From assembly GCA_050954505.1 (NCBI GenBank), contig JBPBPY010000508.1:1-9613 (forward strand): 9,613 bases of DNA. The letters are read 5' to 3'. The position numbers and the translations under genes were made by a program. The notes below the pieces were generated by a model, which saw only the letters and a list, made by a program, of their open reading frames with translations, did not search any database and was not told the DNA's origin. This document shows, piece after piece, positions 5,319 through 9,613 of this stretch. This stretch comes from JAQGMO01 sp050954505 (GTDB taxonomy: Bacteria > Pseudomonadota > Gammaproteobacteria > Burkholderiales > Burkholderiaceae_D). The stretch's first letter is position 1; each line of letters begins with the position of its first letter.

Positions 5319-7422
5319 GGCCAAGATAGACCTCGCGCACGCGTGCATCGCCAGCCACTTCCACCGGGTCGCCCTGACACAGCAGCGTGCCCGCCATCAG
5401 CACGGTAATACGCTGGGCATGGCGAAATACCAGGTCCATGTTATGCTCGACCAGGATGACAGTCATGTGGCCGGGCAAAGCGGCAAGCAGGGCAAACAGT
5501 TCAGCACTCTCGTCGCCCGGAATGCCGGCAGCCGGCTCATCGAGCAGCAGAATTCTCGGGCGTGCGGCCAGCGCCAGCGCAAGTTCCAGCACCCGCTGCT
5601 TGCCGTAAGGCAGATGGCGCGTGAGCGTTGCCGCATCCTGGCCCAGGCGCAGGGTTTCCAGCAAATCCAGCGCTTCGCTGATCGACGCCTGCTCGCTGGC
5701 CAGGGCATGGCGCCATACATGCTGGCGTGCGCGGCGTTCACCGATCGCAAGCAGCACCGACTCCAGCACGGTCAGCCCGGGAAACAGGTTATTGATCTGG
5801 AAGGTGCGCGAAATGCCCAGCTTGACACGCTGATGCTGGCTCAGGCCGGTTATGTCGCGGCCATCGAGATAAATCCTGCCGCTGCCCGCTGCCAGCGCGC
5901 CGCCAAGCAGGTTCACCAGCGTTGATTTGCCGGCGCCGTTGGGGCCGATCAGTGCATGGCGCAGGCCAGGCGCAAACGACAGCGTCAATGCATCGACCGC
6001 CTTGAAGCTGCCCCAATGGCGTCCCAGGTTTCGGGTTTGCAAGCCCAACGCAGGCTGGCCCGCCGCGCTGCATGCGACCTTCGTTTCGGCAGGCACGCGC
6101 GCGGCTTGCAACTGCGCGTCATCACGGCTGTTGGCACGATGGTCGCGCTGGCCTGCCGGCCACTGCGCATCCTGCCTGTCGCCCTGGACGTGCGTATGGG
6201 CTGAAAACACGGCAGGCCCGACGCCGGGGTGGCGCAGCATCTGGCGTTCCCGCCACCATGTGCCGATTCGCGCCGCTGCACCAAGCAAACCGCCACGGCC
6301 ACCCAGCACAATGGCCACCAGCAGCAAGCCGATCCAGAATTGCCAGTAGACAGGGTCCAGGCCGGCCAGCCGGTCTTGCGCGAGCAGGAACACGATCGCG
6401 CCTGCCACTGCGCCATACAGACGCCCGGTGCCACCAAGCACGAGGATGATCAGCAGTTCTGCCGATCGGGGAAAACCGAGTGTATCCAGACCGACGAATT
6501 GGGTGGTTTGCGCCAGCAGCGCGCCCGCCAGTCCGGCCAGCGCGGCGCCAATCGTGAAGGCCAGACGCAGGCGCTGATGGACGTTGGCGCCCAGCGCAGG
6601 CATGCGCCTTGCCCCCTCGCGCAAGCCTTTCAGACCAAGCCCGAAGGGCGATGCCACCAGGCGGCGCAGCAGGGCAAAGCACAGCAGCAGTACCACCAGG
6701 CTGTAGCAGAACGCCGTGCGGCCCGCCAGGTCGAATTCGAACCGGCCGGCAATGGGCGCGAGCACCAGGCCGGACAAGCCATCGACACCGCCGGTCAAGG
6801 AGCTGGCCTTGTTGGCAGCTTCGTAGAGCAACATGCCGGCACCGAGCGTGAGCATGAGGCGGGTCAGGTCATTGCCACGCACGACGATGAAACTGAGCAG
6901 CCAGCCGGCCAGCCCGGCCAGCGCACCCGCCAGCAGCAATCCCGAGACGGGTTCGTGCCAGCCATGGACTGCCAGCAAGCCGGCAGCATAGGAACCGATG
7001 CCGAAGAATGCCGCATGCCCCAGCGAGACAATGCCTGCATAACCGAGTACCAGATCTAGCGACAGGGCAAACAGGCCAACGATCATGATCTGGCTCATCA
7101 ACAGCAGGTAGCCGGGAAACAGGAAAAATGCACCGATCGGCAGCAGCCAGAAAATTCGTTCGGGCCAGGTCCAGCGGCCGCTGGCCAGGTGCGCGCTGGC
7201 CGCCGCGGCCCTGAACGCTGCACTGGTTGCGGCGCCACCAGCGGCGTTGGCACCTGCCATGACGCCTGCACTTGCGCACCTGTTTGTCTTGGTCTTCGCC
7301 TTCGCCTTCGCATTCGTGTCCGGGTTCGTACCCGCACTGGCATTGGCGCTCCCGCTCGCAGCCGGCTGCACCTGCTCTGCTGGCTGTGCCGGCTGTGGGC
7401 GGCATCCATCCGTCTCGGTCAT
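5311..7422 (-). CDS. livM: Fused LivM permease - LivG ATPase of a branched-chain amino-acid-type ABC importer
   Basis: One 703-residue protein joins an inner-membrane permease domain to a cytoplasmic ATPase domain. Residues 1-88 are low complexity (Ala, Pro, Gln, then an alternating Ala/Thr-Lys/Asn stretch at about 37-47) with no known domain. Residues 89-385 are LivM-like, with about 8-9 hydrophobic segments and the family signatures LDLVLGYAGIVSLGHAAFFG (122-141) and LGGTGRLYGAVAGA (329-342). Residues 390-455 are a hydrophilic linker rich in Gln, Arg and Ala. Residues 459-703 are LivG-like: Walker A GPNGAGKST (493-501), Q-loop SRTFQINNLFPGL (538-550), signature LPYGKQR (604-610), Walker B ILLLDEP (624-630), H-loop VEH (658-660). 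LivG's signature is normally LSYG or LPYG, so this one is intact. The start at 7422 overlaps the livH stop in an ATGA junction. LivM-LivG fusions occur elsewhere in proteobacteria. The long N-terminal extension and linker are the odd parts. The ATPase part would carry the symbol livG. Confidence 0.93.
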   Translation of the reverse strand: MTETDGCRPQPAQPAEQVQPAASGSANASAGTNPDTNAKAKAKTKTNRCASAGVMAGANAAGGAATSAAFRAAAASAHLASGRWTWPERIFWLLPIGAFFLFPGYLLLMSQIMIVGLFALSLDLVLGYAGIVSLGHAAFFGIGSYAAGLLAVHGWHEPVSGLLLAGALAGLAGWLLSFIVVRGNDLTRLMLTLGAGMLLYEAANKASSLTGGVDGLSGLVLAPIAGRFEFDLAGRTAFCYSLVVLLLCFALLRRLVASPFGLGLKGLREGARRMPALGANVHQRLRLAFTIGAALAGLAGALLAQTTQFVGLDTLGFPRSAELLIILVLGGTGRLYGAVAGAIVFLLAQDRLAGLDPVYWQFWIGLLLVAIVLGGRGGLLGAAARIGTWWRERQMLRHPGVGPAVFSAHTHVQGDRQDAQWPAGQRDHRANSRDDAQLQAARVPAETKVACSAAGQPALGLQTRNLGRHWGSFKAVDALTLSFAPGLRHALIGPNGAGKSTLVNLLGGALAAGSGRIYLDGRDITGLSQHQRVKLGISRTFQINNLFPGLTVLESVLLAIGERRARQHVWRHALASEQASISEALDLLETLRLGQDAATLTRHLPYGKQRVLELALALAARPRILLLDEPAAGIPGDESAELFALLAALPGHMTVILVEHNMDLVFRHAQRITVLMAGTLLCQGDPVEVAGDARVREVYLGHA
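7295..7312 (-). repeat. Hexanucleotide repeat in the livM-livG N-terminal extension
   Basis: The + strand reads TTCGCC-TTCGCC-TTCGCA, followed by a diverged TTCGTG. On the coding strand this gives alternating Ala/Thr and Lys/Asn codons (AKAKTKT-like). It lies before the first membrane segment, in the part of the protein without a known domain. Confidence 0.7.
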
Positions 7423-8285
7423 GATTTTTTCCCCAGCAACCCGGCTGGAAACAACACCAGCAGCACGATCATCATGGCGTACAAGATGAAGGCGCCGGCA
7501 TCGGGCAGATAGTATTTGCCTGCCACATCGGCAATACCCAGCAGCAGCGCCGCCAGTAATGGCCCTACGATGCTGCCGGCGCCGCCCACCGCCACCACCA
7601 GCAGGAAGTACACCAGGAACTTGAACGGGAAACCCGGATCAAGTCCCAGCACTTCGATTCCCAGCGCGCCACCCAGGCCAGCCAGGCCGGAGCCGAGTGC
7701 AAAGGCCAGGCAAAACACCCGTTCAACCTCGATGCCCAGGCCAGCGGCGGCCTGCGGCTGGTCGACGGCGGCGCGGATCCGGGCGCCAAAACGCGTGCGT
7801 TTCATCAGCACCGCCAGCACGCTGCCCAACACGGCCACCACGGCAATCAGGAACAGACGATAGGCGCCCACTTCCAGGCCAGCAAAAGCCAACTGGCCTT
7901 GCAGCCACTGCGGCAGCACCAGCGCTTGCTGGGCCGGGCCAAACAGACGCGTGGCGCCTGCCACGGCCATGAAACAGAGGCCGATGGAAAACAGCACCTG
8001 GTCCAGGTGACTGGCACGATACAGGCGCCGGTACAGCAGCCGTTCCAGTACCAGGCCTGCGGCGGCGGCAGCCAGGAAGGCCAGCGGCAATGTCAGCAGG
8101 AAGGGCACGCCGAGGCGGCCCAGCAGCAGTACGCAGACATAGCCGCCCAACATGGCGAAGACGCCGTGCGCCAGATTGATGAAGTTCATCAAGCCCATGG
8201 TCACCGACAAACCGACGCTGATGAGGAACAGCAGGCAGCCATAGGCCAGGCCATCGAACAGCACGCCGGGCAAACTGGTCAACAT
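7419..8285 (-). CDS. livH: Branched-chain amino-acid-type ABC importer permease LivH
   Basis: This inner-membrane permease subunit pairs with the LivM domain to form the transport channel. The product is 288 residues, normal for LivH (about 290-310), with about eight hydrophobic segments. Family landmarks are LAYGCLLFLISVGLSVTMGL (13-32), the MNFINLAHGVFAMLGGY motif right after it, a charged cytoplasmic loop RTRFGARIRAAVDQPQAA, which probably contacts the ATPase, and VVAVGGAGSIVGPLLAALLL near the C-terminus. The ATG at 8285 fits the family N-terminus, but no clear ribosome site precedes it. The stop overlaps the next start in ATGA, so livM-livG is probably translated by coupling. No binding-protein gene (livJ/livK) lies upstream. 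A 191-base gap separates livH from the thiolase gene, so it could have its own promoter or be transcribed by read-through. Confidence 0.92.
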   Translation of the reverse strand: MLTSLPGVLFDGLAYGCLLFLISVGLSVTMGLMNFINLAHGVFAMLGGYVCVLLLGRLGVPFLLTLPLAFLAAAAAGLVLERLLYRRLYRASHLDQVLFSIGLCFMAVAGATRLFGPAQQALVLPQWLQGQLAFAGLEVGAYRLFLIAVVAVLGSVLAVLMKRTRFGARIRAAVDQPQAAAGLGIEVERVFCLAFALGSGLAGLGGALGIEVLGLDPGFPFKFLVYFLLVVAVGGAGSIVGPLLAALLLGIADVAGKYYLPDAGAFILYAMMIVLLVLFPAGLLGKKS

Positions 8286-8341
8286 GGTTTATGTGGGAGT
8301 AGCGGTCATGGGAGCAGCATCGTAGCAGCTTGGCAGCAGTG

Positions 8342-8356
8342 CCGCAGCATCTGCGG
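8342..8356. repeat. Hairpin CCGCAG-CAT-CTGCGG
   Basis: A perfect 6-base GC-rich stem has a 3-base loop. With a one-base bulge it extends by two more pairs. It lies about 57 bases upstream of the livH start in the transcribed direction. Without a T-run it is not a standard terminator; it could be a leader structure, a 3'-end stabilising structure or chance. Confidence 0.35.
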
Positions 8357-8403
8357 GCAGTGGATACCTGCAGCGGCAATCATCGGTTTACTTGAATTGC
8401 ATT

Positions 8404-8439
8404 GGCAGTGGCGTTGGCGTTCGCGTTTGCAGCGGCAGC
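8404..8439. repeat. Degenerate hexanucleotide repeat downstream of the thiolase gene
   Basis: In six-base phase the + strand reads GGCAGT, GGCGTT, GGCGTT, CGCGTT, TGCAGC, GGCAGC. The minus strand would read Ala-Asn dipeptide codons (NANANATA-like), recalling the Ala-Lys run in the livM-livG extension. It lies in non-coding DNA. Confidence 0.55.
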
Positions 8440-8476
8440 AAACGGCAGATTCTCTACCCTGCGCACCGGCAAGCCA

Positions 8477-9613
8477 TCAAACCCGTTCGATGACGATGGC
8501 AATACCCTGCCCGACGCCGATGCACATGGTACACAATGCAAAACGCCCGCCGCTGCGTTGCAACTGATGGAGCGCGGTGGTAACCAGGCGCGCGCCACTC
8601 ATGCCCAGCGGATGGCCCAGGGCGATGGCGCCGCCATTCGGATTGACGCGCGCATCGTCGTCAGCCAGTCCCAGCGTACGCAGGACAGCCAGCCCCTGGG
8701 CGGCAAACGCTTCGTTGAGTTCGATGACATCCATCTGCGCCAGCGTCATGCCCAGCCGCTTGAGCAGCAGTTCAGTGGCAGGTGCCGGGCCGATGCCCAT
8801 CACCCGCGGCGCCACCCCGGCGGTGGCCATGCCAACGATGCGTGCACGCGGCATGAGGCCGTGGCGGCGCGCCGCCTCCTGACTGGCCAGCAGCAGTGCG
8901 CAGGCACCATCGTTGACACCGGAGGCGTTGCCTGCCGTGACCGTGCCGTCGGCGCGCACCACCGGTTTCAACTTCGCCAGCGTCTCGATGGTGGTGGCGC
9001 GAGGGTGTTCATCGTTGGCCACGACGATGTCGGCAGCGTTTTTCTGCGCCATGACCACCGGGCAGATTTCTTGCGCCAGCACACCATTTTTTTGCGCCGT
9101 TGCCGCCTTTTGCTGGCTCGCCAGCGCAAACCGGTCCTGGTCGATCCGGCTGATGCCATAATCATCGGCGACGTTTTCGGCAGTTTGCGGCATCGAGTCC
9201 ACGCCATACAGCACCTTCATGGCCGGGTTGATGAAGCGCCAGCCAATGGTGGTGTCCTGCAGGCCGGCTGAGCGTGAAAAGGCGCTCTCTGCCTTGGCCA
9301 TCACGAAAGGCGCCCGCGTCATCGACTCCACGCCGCCGGCGATGATCAGGTCGAGCTCGCCGCACTTGATGGCCCGTGCTGCCGTGCCCACCGCGTCCAT
9401 GCCGGAGCCGCACAGGCGATTGATGGTGGCGCCCGGCACCGCCATGGGCAAGCCGGCCAGCAGCAAGGACATGCGCGCGACATTGCGGTTGTCTTCACCG
9501 GCCTGGTTGGCGCAGCCATAAATAACTTCCTGCAAGGCACCCCAGTCAAGTTGCGGATGGCGCGCCATCAAGGCGCGCAGCGGCACGGCGCCCAGATCGT
9601 CGGCGCGCAGGTC
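8477..9613 (-). CDS. pcaF: 3-oxoadipyl-CoA thiolase (PcaF/PaaJ type), N-terminus outside the window
   Basis: It cleaves 3-oxoadipyl-CoA with CoA to succinyl-CoA and acetyl-CoA, the last step of the beta-ketoadipate and phenylacetate pathways, in the cytoplasm. The window holds 378 residues, open to the right edge. The family has about 400, so some 22 N-terminal residues are missing. The visible part starts DLRADDLGAVPLRAL, matching the RADDLAAIPLREL region of E. coli PaaJ as I remember it. Diagnostic features are YGCANQAGEDNRNVARM, the nucleophile Cys in NRLCGSGMDA, AGGVESMTRAPFVM, TAGNASGVNDGA, NEAFAAQGLAVLR, the catalytic His in GGAIALGHPLGMSG, and the second catalytic Cys in CTMCIGVGQG. 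The unbroken GCANQAGEDNRNVARM block favours the oxoadipyl type over a plain acetoacetyl-CoA or fatty-acid thiolase. I cannot decide between pcaF and paaJ, since the upstream neighbours are not visible. It runs in the same direction as the liv operon. Confidence 0.9.
   Translation of the reverse strand, partial: DLRADDLGAVPLRALMARHPQLDWGALQEVIYGCANQAGEDNRNVARMSLLLAGLPMAVPGATINRLCGSGMDAVGTAARAIKCGELDLIIAGGVESMTRAPFVMAKAESAFSRSAGLQDTTIGWRFINPAMKVLYGVDSMPQTAENVADDYGISRIDQDRFALASQQKAATAQKNGVLAQEICPVVMAQKNAADIVVANDEHPRATTIETLAKLKPVVRADGTVTAGNASGVNDGACALLLASQEAARRHGLMPRARIVGMATAGVAPRVMGIGPAPATELLLKRLGMTLAQMDVIELNEAFAAQGLAVLRTLGLADDDARVNPNGGAIALGHPLGMSGARLVTTALHQLQRSGGRFALCTMCIGVGQGIAIVIERV

Larger units (their letters stand above)
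8286..8476. other. Intergenic region between thiolase and livH with repeats and a hairpin
   Basis: These 191 bases lie between co-oriented minus-strand genes. They contain a hexanucleotide-like repeat (8404-8439) and a perfect 6-base stem hairpin (8342-8356). There is no T-run on either side of the hairpin and no convincing promoter. Short open frames here are not supported as genes. Confidence 0.5.

Noticed and set aside
4416..5408. Long + strand open frame across the junction and livF
   Set aside because: It is antisense to livF with its intact ABC motifs and has a Gln/His/Arg-rich shadow composition.
8290..8310. Six-codon leader peptide upstream of livH (MTATPT)
   Set aside because: It has no ribosome site, no regulatory codon bias (no Leu/Ile/Val run) and no attenuator structure.
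8342..8356. Rho-independent terminator between thiolase and livH
   Set aside because: The stem is good but no T-run follows on either strand.
8380..8598. Small minus-strand gene overlapping the thiolase 3' end
   Set aside because: Its first half is a shadow of the thiolase and the rest is hexamer repeat (Ala-Asn); there is no start context.

Overview
The window looks like high-GC proteobacterial chromosome, most likely a betaproteobacterium of the Burkholderiales. This is inferred from the codon style, the 3-oxoadipyl-CoA thiolase, the fused LivM-LivG protein and a Ysc-like type III secretion (T3SS) pair. The genus cannot be fixed from the sequence. The window falls into two unrelated halves that meet at about 4.35-4.56 kb.

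Left half (1-4347) is one edge of a T3SS locus. On the + strand, a 550-residue gatekeeper of the YopN/InvE/SctW family carries a TyeA-like domain fused at its C-terminus. It is followed 37 bases later by a 124-residue chaperone that resembles SycN/Pcr2. Together these set the secretion hierarchy: the gatekeeper plugs the export gate until host contact, and the chaperone holds and delivers it. Facing away from them across a 275-base divergent control region is a minus-strand operon of three genes that I do not recognise. They encode a 108-residue charged helical protein, a 360-residue protein with a C-terminal poly-alanine tract, and a protein of at least 180 residues cut by the window edge. 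By position they are candidate T3SS substrates, tip or translocator components, or chaperones. This is the least-explained and most interesting part of the window.

The junction (4348-4562) lies between convergent genes and holds three perfect tandem copies of a 10-base unit. I see no further gene and no clear terminator there.

Right half (4563-9613) is entirely minus strand. It reads, in transcription order, 3-oxoadipyl-CoA thiolase (PcaF/PaaJ type, lacking about 22 N-terminal residues at the window edge), a 191-base gap, livH, a livM-livG fusion and livF. The three transporter genes overlap by 4 and 8 bases and are clearly one operon. They encode both permease domains and both ATPases of a branched-chain amino-acid-type (HAAT family) ABC importer, but no periplasmic binding protein is present. 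The nearby thiolase suggests the importer may serve an aromatic or organic acid rather than leucine, but this is only an inference.

No tRNA, rRNA, CRISPR array, transposase or integrase was seen.
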